A stretch of 64,000 bases of DNA, taken from assembly GCF_017161565.1 (NCBI RefSeq), contig NZ_CP066796.1, positions 1,240,001 through 1,304,000 of the forward strand, read 5' to 3'. Positions 20,301 through 30,859 of the stretch are shown piece after piece. The DNA is from Erwinia amylovora. Its GTDB lineage: Bacteria; Pseudomonadota; Gammaproteobacteria; Enterobacterales; Enterobacteriaceae. Every line of letters begins with the position of its first letter. Positions within the stretch are counted from its first letter, which is position 1. The notes beneath the pieces are model-generated. The model was not told the origin of the DNA and did not search any database. It worked only from the letters and a program-made list of their open reading frames with translations. The position numbers and the translations under genes were made by a program.

Positions 20301-22421
20301 ATCACGGATGAAACCAACACCGAATTTGTCTATTCTCGTGACCTTTATGGCAGAATAACGGAGATCGCTTCAGGACAAGAGAAAACAAAAATAGCGTATG
20401 ACATTTTCAGCAGGATTAGCATCATTGATGAATATGACCTGGAAGGAAAGTCCGTTGTTCAATTATCCTACGATGAATTAAGTAGAGAAATTGGTCGAAA
20501 GGTACAGATTTATTTCGATAACGATCCTTCTCTTAGCCAGCCCAGTATTTCTTTCACAGTTAGCTCTAAATACCATAAGAATAATTTGCTAAAATCACGA
20601 TCGATTGAACAATACTCTGGCGAAAATAAAATAGATATTAGAAAAGAATCTTTCAACTACGACATTATGAATCGTATCATATTTTATGAATGTATTGGTA
20701 TTATACCAACTGTAGATAAAAACAATAAAGCAATAAAAACGATAGGATATTCCTACGATACCGTGGGGAATATAGTGATTACTGATACTGTTTACTCAGA
20801 CGAGAGTAGAGCTCGCGTATCATTTATCTATGATGAGAAAAATCCATTTATCCTGAGTTGGATGCAAAATGAGAGTACCCTTGATATTACTCAGAATGAA
20901 TACAACAGACTTGGCTTTCTTGTCAATAAAACTTACACGAAAAGGATAAATGCTGATTTTTCTAAGAAACAGGAAGTTGACTATAGATATAATAACCTAC
21001 TTTGTTTGTCATCTGTCACGAATAAAACCACCGGTACTCATCTTTCTGATGAAAGCCAGAATATTGAGTACCGTTTTGGCACCACGGGAAAACTGTTCTT
21101 TAGAAAGTCAGTAAAGGATAAGGTAAAGAATGAGCAAATAATAACTCATCGGGGTTACAATGAGGAAATAACTAACTTTATAGATTTTGAAGACCAGTCA
21201 AAGATGACGCTAATCAACTCTGCATATGGCGCGTCTAAAATGATATTGCAGAAAACTGACGTGCTGACGACTAACTATAAAATGGTAACTAATAACTCAA
21301 ATACTCCGATATTTGTGGCGAAATACTGGGGTGGTAGATATGTGAGTAGTGAATATTCCACCATCGGGATCTACGGATCATTAGGGAAAAATAGTATGCA
21401 ACTTGCATTAAATGGTTGCTTATTTGATGATGAGTCCGGTGGGTATATAATGGGGGGTAGAATATACGACCCAGAAAGTATGAGGTTTACCACGCCAGAT
21501 AGTTTGTCACCTTTTAATGGAGGGAATATTAATCCTTATATCTATTGTAATAATAATCCTGTAAATAATAGTGATAACACGGGCTACCTTACCAGGGAGA
21601 CTTGGAAGAATATCATATATATTGGTGCAGTACTGTCTGTAGGAACGGGTATATTGACATTAGGTTGCTCAATTGCAATGTCATCGGTTTTGATAAGCGT
21701 TATGTCAATAATTCAGATAACTGGAGGTGCGTTTAGTCTGGCATCTCTTAAAAATATCAATGATGATTCAGAGTTAGCTGCACACGGCATTTCAACGCTA
21801 TTTGATATTGGCCTGTCATTTTTTAACGTTGCAAAATTGTCCAGATTACCCTTATCCAAGAATTTGAGCAGTTTTTTTGATTTTAACAGAAGTTTGACTA
21901 ATCTTAGAACGTTGCCCGTGAATAAAAACAGGAAAAAAATATCTGGGGTGAACTATCTGGGGAGAGGAGTGAGTATATTCAACGATACCTACAAAAAAAA
22001 AGCCAGGTTAAATATTTATTCACACGGGAAAAGGGCCGCACTGATTGAAACACGAATGGACGATTCAGGCAAGCTTTACGAAAAATTCAGACTGAGTTCG
22101 CAAAGTCTGGATAACTTACTGCGTACGAGTGGAGGGATTAAATATGACGATTATGCATCAATAAGAATCATTGCCTGCCATTCTGGTGACCCCAGTCAAT
22201 ATAAATCGGCAATAGGGTTTGATATGCATAAAATAACAGGCTTGCCGGTAAAAGCTTTCCATGGGGATGTGACGATTTTTGGCATTCCACCAGAAACTCT
22301 ACAAAGCTATTTCGAAAGGCATTCTACTGACCCACATTCTCTGCATAACATACGTAAAAAATTTTCCGCTGAATTCGAACTTATTCATAATTCCAATTAT
22401 CTCCCGACGTATTTCTCCTAA
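17329..22421 (+). pseudogene. RHS/YD-repeat protein, copy 1, interrupted by a one-base frameshift
   Basis: Two open frames (17329-19473, and onward in the next frame to 22421) form one ancestral gene. At 19362-19367 the run is A6; A7 would join the frames so that VAMRKKHSNEEK aligns residue for residue with VAIMKNNSDKEK of copy 2. Repaired length is 1,697 aa against 1,696 in copy 2. The start is taken as GTG 17329: GGAG lies 7 bases upstream and it aligns exactly with the copy 2 start. N-terminus has GVDPRTGFF; many YD motifs follow (YDGLGR, YDLYDRV, YDTVGN); the RHS-type core is IYDPESMRFTTPDSLSPF...NPYIYCNNNPVNN; then a hydrophobic stretch and a C-terminal domain with IYSHGKR and RIIACHSGD. 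Strongly AT-rich. No signal peptide, PAAR domain or immunity gene seen. Could be a true lesion, a contingency switch or a sequencing error. Confidence 0.85.
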
Positions 22422-22559
22422 TTGGCAATATACGCAGTATGGGATGAATGCTTTACTTTTAATGTCTAAATTAGCATGGGTATTTTTAATTGTACTATAG
22501 TAAGGGGTAAATGATTCAACAACGCGACAGTAACCTAATGATATTATTACGGAGGGTTC

Positions 22560-25500
22560 ATGAAGGGAATAACGCAAACGCTTGCGGATTTCAATGTAAA
22601 TATTCAACAGGATAATTTCATCAGTGCTTGTATGGCTGGAGTCGATCCTAGGACAGGTTTTTTCTGTAATTCCACCACGCTTTTTGACTATAATTCATGT
22701 TTCTCCGACGCCAAGTTTTCTTTTGTACTTAACTATAACTCCAAGAACATGTGTTTGAATCAAGGATATGGCTATGGGTTTACGGATAATCAATCACGCT
22801 ATGACGAAGGAAAAAAATTATTATCTCTTTCATCAGGCCAGGTATACAGAATAGCTAACGACCCCATAGAGGGGCAGCCAGAGATAGCCGATTGTAAATA
22901 CCACGACTTTACCTTCAAAAAAACATTGCTCAGAAGCCCTGATGGCGCCGTATCCCAAAAGATATACTACATTACATATATGAATGGCGTAGTGGAAAAA
23001 CTTGAAAACGTAGACATTAACGGTGATGAACAATCTTGTTATGTCCCTTTCATGATCCTTTATGGAGTTAGCGGTAAAATACAGATGTTCTGGGATTACG
23101 ATAATGGAGTGCCGCAGTTAACGACAGTTCGGGAAATAAAAAAAGGCATAAATATTAATACTGATCTGCTATCTTTAAGTCATAAGGAAAAGGGTAAGAT
23201 AAGGTTAAGCGTATTTGATGATACTGAATATAATTATAGAATAGTATTGACTTTGAATAGCAAAAATCAGTTAGTACAGATAAAAAATACGGGTTTAGAT
23301 ATTTATGGCAAACATAGCTGGAAGTTCAAATATTCTGATGTGGCGGCTAAAGATCATCTGTTAGAGGAAATCAGATACCCGAGTGGAAGGAAAGATACGA
23401 TTGAATATAAGCGTAGCGAAAATAATTTCGATTTGATTCTTCCAGGAGATTATCTATTATACAGCGTATGGCTTTACCAGATAATCCCACAGTTCATGTC
23501 GGGAATAAAGCAGATTGCTACAAACTATACTTATAACTGGGCCGATGATAATAATCAATATTCATCTGTTGAAGAGTATTTGGACATAAGACGCCAGGCA
23601 ATAAAAAAAATCACCAGAACTTATAATAAATTCCATTTATTAATTAGCGAAAGCATTGAATCTGGTACGACTGTTAAGCATATCAGCTATGTTTATAATG
23701 ATTGCGATGTTACGAAAAGTCTAATGCTGCAATCTCTCAAGTATCAATGTATCAATGTAATAAAGACAACATATATCGATAACAGCGGTGCTGAAGTCAA
23801 ACAGCGTGATGAAGTCGTCAGTATGGAATACGATGAATTTGGCAACCTGGTCAAACAAAAGAATCATAACAATTCAATTTTTTCATTTATCTATACGAAT
23901 TTAATCTTGTATGGAGACCAGCTAGTCGAAAATCCCAATGGCTTCTGGATCATGAAATCTACCAGTATAGTATATCCTGATAATGTCAAAAGTCAGATTT
24001 GTAAGGAATATGTTTATGAGTTATTAACAGAATCTGTTAACGATTCCAAATCTGTTGAAGATATAACCAGCTATAAGATAGTATCAACTGAAGAGAAATT
24101 GTTCATAAACTACGAATTAGTCAATACCACTTTGCTGACTTACCATATGGAATCGAAAGATAAACCCCATTTCGGTAAATTGAAGTCTCATACGCTTCTA
24201 TGTTTCGACAGAAAAATATGTAAGACTTTCAAATGGGATTACCTTTCTGACCAATTAGTTGTGCAGGCCATTAATCAAAATAACGATTTTTCTGGCTGCA
24301 CTACCGTGAAGTTTAATGGAACAACAGGCCTGCTTCAAAGTAGTTATGATGGATTTAATAAGTCGATAGAATATAAGCGTGATAAACTGGGGAGAATAAC
24401 CTTAGTCACTCTTACCTCCAATATCGATGACCCATATAAAAAGAAAAGTTTTAAATACAGATATAAATACCAATTTAAGGAGCAGTTAGGATCTTTTAAT
24501 TATGAGGTGGAGACTACAGATTTATATGGCAATAAGCTCTATGAGCGCTATGACGGTCTTGGTAGAATGCAAACTGTTGCAATCATGAAGAATAACAGCG
24601 ATAAAGAAAAAATCATTAATTCGTACAAATATAATGAACTGTCTCAACTAGTTCACGAAGATCGTTTTTCATACAAAGGTAATGAAAAGCTAAGTTTTAT
24701 AAATATTTATTCGTATGATTTTTGGGGTAATATCAATAAGATCAGGCATGATGACGGGGTTGAAGAAAATGTTATAACAGATGTCATAAATAGAACTGTG
24801 ACTCACTGGTTATCACATGGTAATGATATTTCGAATAAAACAATGACTGAGTTTGATTTAAATAATCAGCCAATAATATTTAAAAGATACTCTCTGGATG
24901 CAAAATTTACACAATTAACATTGGAGCGGGATGTTTCAGGTCGAGTGGTAAATAAAAAAGATGAGTTAGGAAGAGTTACTCACTATGATTATGACCTTCA
25001 GGACAGAGTTAATGTCATTACTCTTCCCGATAAGTCAATTATTACTAAGTCATACAACAGGTATTCAGAAGAACAACTTATCGAAAAGCTGACTTTTACC
25101 TCTTTCAATGGGAAAATCTTTGAAATAGGGTCACAGATGTTTGATGAACTGAACAGAGTGCAAGAGAGTCAGGCATATGGCGTGACGACAATGTATCGTT
25201 ATACTCTTAATCGTCTACTCCCTGATGAGATTACTTTTGCAGATGGCAACTCTATATTATATGAAAACGATTATGGGTTGAAAGACAAAGTAATATCGAT
25301 TACAGATAAAGAAAAAAAATTCCGCAAAGAATTTTTCTACTCTAATATCGATGATTCATTGATCGAAACTAAATATATTTCAGCACATGATGTTTACATT
25401 GAAAAATTTACTGAAGATGCTCTTAACAGTTCTCTGGTCATTAATACTACATTTATAAATGACAACAATTCGATTGATATCGCTTATAAACAGGAAAACT

Positions 25501-27650
25501 TTGTCAATAATGACGGTGTTAGCAAAATTACGGATGAAACTAACACGGAATATGTTTATACGCATGATACTTATGGAAGGCTTACAGGAATTAATGGCGG
25601 TAAAGTCAAAACTGAAATTTTGTACGATAAATTCAGCAGGGCCAGTCATGTCTCAGAAAGTGATGAACTCGGAAAATCTGTTATTCAGTTGGTTTATGAC
25701 GAGTTTGGCAGAGAGATTGAGCGGCGTGTTACTTTGTCTCTTTCCAGTACTGAACTTGTTCCAGATCCGCTTCAGAGCCTTACTCTGGTCGTTGAAACCA
25801 GTTATTATGCTAATAATTTAATTCAATCAAAAGTGATAAAGCAGTTAAAAAACCATATCGAAATCATCAGGATTGAAACTTTTATATACGATGAACTGGA
25901 CAGAATAAAAAATTATCAATGCAAGGGAGACGTACGGACAACCGATAATAGTGGAAAGGGAATAAAAGCAGTAGTGTATACTTATGATGAAGTAGGCAAC
26001 ATATCTCAAGCCGATTTCACTTTAGACGATGAAAGCCACGGTATTAAAAAGTTTTCCTATGATGAGATTAACCCGTTTTTATTAAGGCGCATGCTCCATA
26101 GCAGCACATCGGATTATACTAATTATGAATTTAACAGTTTGGGTTACCTTTCAAGAAAAAGTCAGTCGCAGACTGTGAACGATCGTTTGACCAGGGCAAA
26201 AGAGTCATTTTACAGCTATGATAGCTCGCTAAATTTATCTTCGATAGATCAAACCAGCTATGAAAACAATTTAGCGTGTGGCAGACAGGTTACAGATTAC
26301 AAGTTTGGAAACTCTAATAAAGTCATGTTTAAAAGGACCATTGCGGAAGGAAAAAAAACAGAGGAAATCAGCACATTTCGTGGTTGTAACGATGAAATTA
26401 TTAGCATTATCGATTTTCAAAATAAGATGCAATACCAGAAAGTCAATTTTCTTCAGGGGAAAGCGAAGCAGATTTGTTCTCAGAGTCAGAATGACACGAT
26501 CATAAAAAAAATCACAACTGACAATTCAGGTACTCCATTCTATGTGATGAACTTTAATAACGGTAAATATAAAGGCAGTGAGGTTCCAACGACGGATATT
26601 TATGGCAGTTATGCAAAAAGCGTCTCCCCCGTTGGTATTAATGGATATCTTTATGACGCACATGCAGACGGATATCTGCTCGGGTCACGGTTATACGATC
26701 CTGAATGTATGAGGTTTACCACTCCTGATGATTTATCACCTTTCTACGGTGGTAATATAAACCCTTACATCTACTGTAATAATAACCCAGTAAATAATGA
26801 TGACAAATCCGGTTATCTCACCAACGAACATTGGAAAATCCCGATATATATCGCCGGTTCTTTATCATTACTTTCTGGAGTGGCTACTCTGGGAGGGTCG
26901 CTGGCGATGTCCTCTGTCATGATGACCGCTTTTTCAATATTTGAAATCGGAGCGGGGATTTCAGCAATAGCATCCTTGCAGGGAGAAGGTAATGAGTATG
27001 AACTGGCCGTTGGGGGTACTGCTTCATCATTAGGTTTAGGGGTATCTCTTTCTCATGTTTTTGGAAGGTACAAATATCCTTTATCTAAGAGTTTAAAAAG
27101 TTTTTTCGACTTCAATAAAAGTCAACAAACTATGCGTAATCTCTCTTTCGATAAAAAGAAAAAGGAAATTATGGGATTAAAGTATTTAGGCCATGGCGTC
27201 AGTGTTTTTACTGACACATATAAAAATAAACCCCGACTGAATATCTATTCGCACGGAAGAAGGGCGTCTTTAATTGAAACCCGACTTGATGATTCAGGCA
27301 GGCTACTACCGGTTAATAAGTTAGATTATAAGGGGCTAGATCAGCTATTGCGTTCGACCGGAGGCATTCAATATGATAATTACGCATCAATAAGAATTAT
27401 TGCTTGCCACTCCGCTGATTTCGGTTTTCTGACCCCACCTTTAGGGTACGACATGCATCAAATAACCGGCTTGCCGGTGAAAGCTTTCCAGGGAACAGTG
27501 ACTTCTTTTGGTTACCCCCCGGAAATATTACAAAGCAGTTTTGAAAAATTTTCTCATGACCCGCATGCTTTGCAAAATATTTTAAAACAGTTCGCCTCAC
27601 GATTTGAAATCATCCATAACGCTGGTTACTCTCCCAAATATTTTTCTTAG
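22560..27650 (+). CDS. RHS/YD-repeat protein with conserved HG/AC C-terminal domain, copy 2
   Basis: Intact 1,696-aa giant. Starts at ATG 22560 behind GGAGGG. Residues 27-33 are GVDPRTG, a motif I recall from orphan RHS proteins of Pseudomonas and Photorhabdus. Residues about 250-1370 contain many YD-type repeats expected to form a hollow beta cage. The RHS core is at about 1379-1419 (LYDPECMRFTTPDDLSPF then NPYIYCNNNPVNNDD), the point where such proteins usually self-cleave. A Gly/Ser/Ala-rich hydrophobic stretch follows at about 1427-1475, then a C-terminal domain from about 1539 with His1565 in IYSHGRR and Cys1616 in RIIACHSAD, and conserved GYDMHQITGLPVKAF. The His-Gly/Ala-Cys pair suggests a clan CD peptidase; this is inference. 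Very AT-rich, so probably acquired. Target and export route unknown. Confidence 0.9.
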   Translation: MKGITQTLADFNVNIQQDNFISACMAGVDPRTGFFCNSTTLFDYNSCFSDAKFSFVLNYNSKNMCLNQGYGYGFTDNQSRYDEGKKLLSLSSGQVYRIANDPIEGQPEIADCKYHDFTFKKTLLRSPDGAVSQKIYYITYMNGVVEKLENVDINGDEQSCYVPFMILYGVSGKIQMFWDYDNGVPQLTTVREIKKGININTDLLSLSHKEKGKIRLSVFDDTEYNYRIVLTLNSKNQLVQIKNTGLDIYGKHSWKFKYSDVAAKDHLLEEIRYPSGRKDTIEYKRSENNFDLILPGDYLLYSVWLYQIIPQFMSGIKQIATNYTYNWADDNNQYSSVEEYLDIRRQAIKKITRTYNKFHLLISESIESGTTVKHISYVYNDCDVTKSLMLQSLKYQCINVIKTTYIDNSGAEVKQRDEVVSMEYDEFGNLVKQKNHNNSIFSFIYTNLILYGDQLVENPNGFWIMKSTSIVYPDNVKSQICKEYVYELLTESVNDSKSVEDITSYKIVSTEEKLFINYELVNTTLLTYHMESKDKPHFGKLKSHTLLCFDRKICKTFKWDYLSDQLVVQAINQNNDFSGCTTVKFNGTTGLLQSSYDGFNKSIEYKRDKLGRITLVTLTSNIDDPYKKKSFKYRYKYQFKEQLGSFNYEVETTDLYGNKLYERYDGLGRMQTVAIMKNNSDKEKIINSYKYNELSQLVHEDRFSYKGNEKLSFINIYSYDFWGNINKIRHDDGVEENVITDVINRTVTHWLSHGNDISNKTMTEFDLNNQPIIFKRYSLDAKFTQLTLERDVSGRVVNKKDELGRVTHYDYDLQDRVNVITLPDKSIITKSYNRYSEEQLIEKLTFTSFNGKIFEIGSQMFDELNRVQESQAYGVTTMYRYTLNRLLPDEITFADGNSILYENDYGLKDKVISITDKEKKFRKEFFYSNIDDSLIETKYISAHDVYIEKFTEDALNSSLVINTTFINDNNSIDIAYKQENFVNNDGVSKITDETNTEYVYTHDTYGRLTGINGGKVKTEILYDKFSRASHVSESDELGKSVIQLVYDEFGREIERRVTLSLSSTELVPDPLQSLTLVVETSYYANNLIQSKVIKQLKNHIEIIRIETFIYDELDRIKNYQCKGDVRTTDNSGKGIKAVVYTYDEVGNISQADFTLDDESHGIKKFSYDEINPFLLRRMLHSSTSDYTNYEFNSLGYLSRKSQSQTVNDRLTRAKESFYSYDSSLNLSSIDQTSYENNLACGRQVTDYKFGNSNKVMFKRTIAEGKKTEEISTFRGCNDEIISIIDFQNKMQYQKVNFLQGKAKQICSQSQNDTIIKKITTDNSGTPFYVMNFNNGKYKGSEVPTTDIYGSYAKSVSPVGINGYLYDAHADGYLLGSRLYDPECMRFTTPDDLSPFYGGNINPYIYCNNNPVNNDDKSGYLTNEHWKIPIYIAGSLSLLSGVATLGGSLAMSSVMMTAFSIFEIGAGISAIASLQGEGNEYELAVGGTASSLGLGVSLSHVFGRYKYPLSKSLKSFFDFNKSQQTMRNLSFDKKKKEIMGLKYLGHGVSVFTDTYKNKPRLNIYSHGRRASLIETRLDDSGRLLPVNKLDYKGLDQLLRSTGGIQYDNYASIRIIACHSADFGFLTPPLGYDMHQITGLPVKAFQGTVTSFGYPPEILQSSFEKFSHDPHALQNILKQFASRFEIIHNAGYSPKYFS

Positions 27651-27725
27651 CAGCCACAGAGATGAATAGTATCTGACTTCGTCAGGGTTGGTTTTTGTCC
27701 GCGTATGACTGGTACAGCTGTTGAA

Positions 27726-27766
27726 CCGCACCCTGAACATCTCACATCAGGTCTTTCAGGGTGCGG
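27726..27766. terminator. Hairpin between rhs copy 2 and gpmA
   Basis: Eleven-base-pair stem CCGCACCCTGA / TCAGGGTGCGG with a 19-base loop, 10 bp after the gpmA stop on the minus strand. Flanking T runs are weak in both directions, so it may act as a bidirectional terminator for two convergent units. Confidence 0.6.
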
Positions 27767-27776
27767 ATTTATTCTC

Positions 27777-28529
27777 TTACTTTGCTTTACCCTGATTAGC
27801 TACGGCAGCTGCCTTAGCGGCGATTTCATCAGCATCACCAAGATAGTAATGTTTGATCGGCTTAAAGTTTTCGTCGAACTCATAAACCAGCGGTACGCCG
27901 GTTGGGATGTTTAATTCGAGGATCTCTTCTTCACTCATATTGTCCAGGTATTTGACCAGCGCGCGCAGGGAGTTACCGTGCGCAGCAATGATCACTTTCT
28001 CACCGCTTTTCATACGCGGCAGGATGGATTCATTCCAGTATGGCAGCACGCGGTCAATAGTCAGCGCCAGACTTTCGGTCGTCGGTAACTGTTCTGTGGT
28101 CAATGAAGCATAACGCGGGTCGTGGCCCGGGAAGCGCTCGTCGGCACGATCAAGCTCAGGCGGGGTAACGGCGAAGCCACGACGCCACTGCTTGACCTGC
28201 TCGTCACCGTATTTGTTAGCGGTTTCAGCCTTATCCAGTCCTTGCAGCGCACCGTAGTGACGCTCGTTAAGACGCCATGATTTCTCGACCGGCAGCCACA
28301 CCTGGTCAACTTCATCCAGGATGTTCCACAAGGTATGAATGGCACGTTTCAGCACAGAAGTGTAAGCAAAATCGAAGGTGAATCCTTCTTTCTTCAGCAG
28401 CTGACCGGCGGCTTTTGCCTCGGTGCGGCCTTTCTCTGACAGATCAACGTCGTACCAACCGGTGAAACGGTTTTCGTTGTTCCACTGGCTTTCGCCGTGA
28501 CGTACCAGAACCAGCTTCGTTACAGCCAT
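27777..28529 (-). CDS. gpmA: 2,3-bisphosphoglycerate-dependent phosphoglycerate mutase
   Basis: Glycolytic enzyme interconverting 3- and 2-phosphoglycerate. 250 aa, the standard length; the phosphohistidine is His11 in [10 protein letters not shown] and the second catalytic histidine lies in [11 protein letters not shown]. Returns to backbone base composition right after the AT-rich rhs block. Between it and galM are 153 bp that include its promoter. Confidence 0.97.
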   Translation of the reverse strand: MAVTKLVLVRHGESQWNNENRFTGWYDVDLSEKGRTEAKAAGQLLKKEGFTFDFAYTSVLKRAIHTLWNILDEVDQVWLPVEKSWRLNERHYGALQGLDKAETANKYGDEQVKQWRRGFAVTPPELDRADERFPGHDPRYASLTTEQLPTTESLALTIDRVLPYWNESILPRMKSGEKVIIAAHGNSLRALVKYLDNMSEEEILELNIPTGVPLVYEFDENFKPIKHYYLGDADEIAAKAAAVANQGKAK

Positions 28530-28682
28530 AGCTTAACTCCTTAATAAATCTACATTTCAATGTTAAAGGCGATCGGTAAATCGCCGCGACATCACCCGCG
28601 ACAATTTCAATGTGCAATACCATAGCTGAATTCTGCGCAGCGCGTAAGCCCGTCAGACGCGCTTTGCGTGTTTTTCACGCGC

Positions 28683-29717
28683 TCAGTCAAGCACCGTCAG
28701 CTGATAGTGCGTCGCCGACTGATACGTTTCACCGGGCTGTAGCCAGCAGTCTGGCTGCGGCCACTCTGGGTGGTTAGGCGAATCGGGCAAGAACTCGCTT
28801 TCCAGTGCAATGCCCTGAAAAGAATGATAAACACCCCGATCGCGTGCCGGAATACCTGCCAGGTGATTGCCGCTATACAGCTGCAACGCGGGGGCGCTGG
28901 TGAACACATCCAGCCGTAATTTGCCGTCAGCAGACCAAAGCGTGGCGGCCGCTTCGCCTGCTGTCGCGTTCAGCAGAAAAGCGTGATCGTAACCCTGTAC
29001 GGCATGCTGGTCATCATCCTGCATGAAATCCTGTGCCACGCTCTTTGCCCGGCGAAAATCAAAGCTGGTGCCTTCCACGGCTTTTAGCGGCGCGGCAGGA
29101 ATGCCTTCACCGTTGACGGGCAGATAGCGATCTGCATTGATCAAAAGGCGATGCTGGCGTGCATCACCCTGAAAGCCATCAAGATTAAAATAGGCGTGAT
29201 TGGTGAGATTAACCGGACAGGGTTTATCTACCGCGGCCTGATAAAGAATCGACAGTCTGTTATCGTCGTCAAGACAATATCGCAACGAAACCCACAGCGT
29301 GCCGGGGAATCCCTGATCGCCATCCGCGGATTCGAGACGATATTCCACCTCACTATCACTTTGGCTGACAAGCTGCCAGCGGCGCTGGTTGAAGCCATCA
29401 GGGCCGCCGTGAAGCTGATGCTTACCCTGGTTGGCAACCAGCTGGATGGGGTCGCCGCTGTTGTGCAGCTGCGCGTTAGCAATGCGGTTGGCATAGCGGC
29501 CCACGGTAGCGCCCAGGTAAGCCGACTGGTGTGCATAGTCTGATGGCGAAGCACAGCCCAGCAGCGCTTCGCGTACGCTGCCGTCGCCCATCGGCACGCG
29601 GGCTGAAAGCCATGTAGCCCCCCGATCCATAAAGGTGGCGACCATGCCGTTGCGGTTGCGCAACGTGGTCAGGTGCCAGTTAGCCCCTTCTGTGACAGAT
29701 GAATGAGGAGTTAGCAT
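28683..29717 (-). CDS. galM: Galactose-1-epimerase (mutarotase)
   Basis: Interconverts alpha and beta galactose at the head of the Leloir pathway. 344 aa, with the family segments [42 protein letters not shown] and [20 protein letters not shown], which contain the catalytic His and Glu. Last gene of a galT-galK-galM unit; its ATG overlaps the galK end by seven bases. Confidence 0.96.
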   Translation of the reverse strand: MLTPHSSVTEGANWHLTTLRNRNGMVATFMDRGATWLSARVPMGDGSVREALLGCASPSDYAHQSAYLGATVGRYANRIANAQLHNSGDPIQLVANQGKHQLHGGPDGFNQRRWQLVSQSDSEVEYRLESADGDQGFPGTLWVSLRYCLDDDNRLSILYQAAVDKPCPVNLTNHAYFNLDGFQGDARQHRLLINADRYLPVNGEGIPAAPLKAVEGTSFDFRRAKSVAQDFMQDDDQHAVQGYDHAFLLNATAGEAAATLWSADGKLRLDVFTSAPALQLYSGNHLAGIPARDRGVYHSFQGIALESEFLPDSPNHPEWPQPDCWLQPGETYQSATHYQLTVLD

Positions 29718-30859
29718 TGGCCGGCTCCTGCTGAAGCGGAGCAGACATAAAAAGTCTCTTTGAGACCTGATTTCGCCTGGTAATGCTGCTCAACCGCTGC
29801 CTTGACGCTGGCGACCACCTCACGCGGCATCAGGGCAACCACACAGCCGCCAAAGCCGCCGCCGGTCATGCGCACGCCGCCGCGATCGCCAAGGCTGTGT
29901 TTAACAATATCCACCAGCACATCCACCGCCGGTACGGTGATCTCGAAGTCATCACGCATCGAGGCGTGTGATTCGGCCATCAGGACCGCCAGACGCGCCA
30001 GATCGCCGCGCGCCAGCACGCTGGCCGCTTCCAGCGTACGGGCGTTTTCCGTCAGGACGTGGCGCACGCGTTTAGCGACCAGCGGGTCCAGCTCATGTTC
30101 ACGTGCGACGAATTCCGCCAGCTCAACGTCGCGTAGCGAGGATTTACCAAAGAACTGCGCCCCGGCTTCGCACTGCTGGCGGCGCGTGTTGTATTCACTG
30201 CCCACCAGGTTGCGCTTGAAGTTGGTGTTGATAATCACCACCGCAATATCGCCCGGCAGCGGCACCGGGCGCGTATTCAGGGTGCGGCAGTCGAGCAGCA
30301 GGGCGTGATCCTTCTCGCCCAGCGCTGAAATCATTTGATCCATAATGCCGCAGTGACAGCCGACAAACTGATTTTCAGCCTGCTGGCCGTTGAGAGCGAT
30401 ATCCGCGCTGTTCAGCGGCAGCTGATACAGCTGGCGAAACACGCTGCCCACCGCTACTTCAAGCGAGGCTGAAGAGCTTAATCCGGCCCCCTGCGGCACG
30501 TTACCGCTGATAACCATATCAACCCCAGCGAAGTCAGCCGTGCGCTGTTGCAAATATTTCACCACGCCGCGCACGTAGTCCGACCACAGCTGCTGCGGAT
30601 GGCGCTCAATCGGTTCATCCAGCGAGAAGATATCCTGCTGATTATCATAGTCGGCGGCGATCGCCCGCACCTGGCGGTCACTGCGCCTGGCACAGGCAAT
30701 CACCGTCTGATAATCGATGGCACAGGGCAGCACGAAGCCATCATTATAATCGGTATGTTCACCGATCAGGTTGACGCGTCCTGGGGCCTGAATCATATGG
30801 GTGGGCGCATAGCCGAAAGCGTTGTTGAAGATTTGCCGGGTGGTGTTTTTTAAAATCAT
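29711..30859 (-). CDS. galK: Galactokinase
   Basis: Phosphorylates alpha-D-galactose with ATP. 382 aa, GHMP kinase family: substrate motif [20 protein letters not shown] near residue 28, nucleotide loop [20 protein letters not shown] and C-terminal [15 protein letters not shown]. The start codon overlaps the end of galT by four bases (ATGA arrangement), so translation is coupled. Confidence 0.97.
   Translation of the reverse strand: MILKNTTRQIFNNAFGYAPTHMIQAPGRVNLIGEHTDYNDGFVLPCAIDYQTVIACARRSDRQVRAIAADYDNQQDIFSLDEPIERHPQQLWSDYVRGVVKYLQQRTADFAGVDMVISGNVPQGAGLSSSASLEVAVGSVFRQLYQLPLNSADIALNGQQAENQFVGCHCGIMDQMISALGEKDHALLLDCRTLNTRPVPLPGDIAVVIINTNFKRNLVGSEYNTRRQQCEAGAQFFGKSSLRDVELAEFVAREHELDPLVAKRVRHVLTENARTLEAASVLARGDLARLAVLMAESHASMRDDFEITVPAVDVLVDIVKHSLGDRGGVRMTGGGFGGCVVALMPREVVASVKAAVEQHYQAKSGLKETFYVCSASAGAGQC

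Noticed and set aside
22279..22500. Possible small immunity gene overlapping the end of rhs copy 1
   Set aside because: It starts deep inside the toxin-domain coding sequence in another frame, has no ribosome site, and nothing equivalent exists after copy 2.
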